A DNA stretch of 5,947 nt from Cellvibrionales bacterium UBA7375. Its GTDB lineage: Bacteria > Pseudomonadota > Gammaproteobacteria > Pseudomonadales > Porticoccaceae. Under the pieces are notes generated by a model. The model worked only from the letters and a program-made list of their open reading frames with translations. It searched no databases and was not told where the DNA came from. Positions within the stretch are counted from its first letter, which is position 1, and each line of letters opens with the position of its first letter. The stretch lies in NCBI GenBank assembly GCA_002469845.1, contig DKNZ01000043.1, positions 1 through 5,947 on the forward strand, written 5' to 3'. The translations under genes were made by a program, and so were the position numbers. This document shows positions 5,792-5,947 of the stretch, piece after piece.

Positions 5792-5947
5792 ATAGGCATC
5801 TGACTGCCTGAATGTATTGCGCCATTAATTATTTATAGTATTTTTTAAAGTGAAAGTAAAAAACGCTAAATGTAGCTAAAATATCAAATTATGGTCTTAT
5901 TTTGTGTTAAAAGCCCTTAACTTGTTATGTGGATAAAGGTTTTTTTT
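5792..5947. other. AT-rich right-edge region without a gene
   Basis: No coding frame is evident in these 156 bases. A small 5-bp hairpin (AGGCA at 5794-5798 with TGCCT at 5805-5809) follows the barrel gene stop by three bases but has no T-run, so it is a poor terminator candidate. Near the edge, 5928-5936 reads TGTGGATAA, the exact complement of the E. coli DnaA box TTATCCACA. A run of eight Ts closes the window (5940-5947) without a convincing stem before it. Confidence 0.5.
5928..5936 (-). promoter_or_regulatory. Perfect single DnaA-box match
   Basis: The minus strand reads TTATCCACA, the strong E. coli R1-type DnaA box, in AT-rich intergenic DNA. No second box is seen in the tail, and no replication genes are nearby, so an origin is not supported. 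It could mark a DnaA-controlled promoter of a gene beyond the edge or be a chance match. Confidence 0.3.

Noticed and set aside
5794..5809. Hairpin just after the barrel gene as its terminator
   Set aside because: Stem of 5 bp with 6-base loop and no following T-run; too weak to call.

Overview
The window looks like chromosomal DNA of a gammaproteobacterium of moderate GC content, probably a free-living aquatic one. The ABC-F protein is close to full-length E. coli EttA, AmtB keeps the enterobacterial residue pattern, and the cobalamin-binding protein is of the Pseudomonas/Shewanella-like type. These lineage statements come from remembered family sequences, not from a search.

Layout, left to right. 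(1) 1-897, plus strand: 3' part of a BtuF-like periplasmic vitamin B12-binding protein, whose start lies left of the window. (2) A strong hairpin at 923-952 separates it from the convergent (3) amtB ammonium channel gene (2330 to 1020, minus strand). (4) 2331-2615 is a dense nitrogen-control region. It holds a consensus-like sigma-54 promoter (2456-2471), four NtrC-type inverted repeats (two upstream and two downstream of the predicted transcript start), and the terminator of the next gene, which overlaps the distal NtrC-type site. (5) ettA, a translational throttle ABC-F ATPase (4286 to 2616, minus strand). (6) A small CsoR-type copper-sensing repressor (4624 to 4364, minus strand), divergent from (7) a methionine-rich outer-membrane beta-barrel protein (4748-5791, plus strand). 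The 123-bp divergent gap holds a CsoR-like operator, TACCC-N5-GGGTA, and a TATAAT box. (8) 156 bases of AT-rich DNA without a gene, containing one perfect DnaA-box match near the right edge.

Three functions sit side by side: cobalamin scavenging, ammonium uptake under nitrogen-limitation control, and an apparent copper-responsive pair (repressor plus Met-rich porin-like protein). The first two and EttA are familiar housekeeping genes. The csoR/barrel pair is the least described part. Its regulator chemistry (Cys-His-Cys), the operator, and two adjacent predicted beta-strands with methionine at every second residue all point independently to copper(I). Its base composition is also lower in GC than amtB and ettA.
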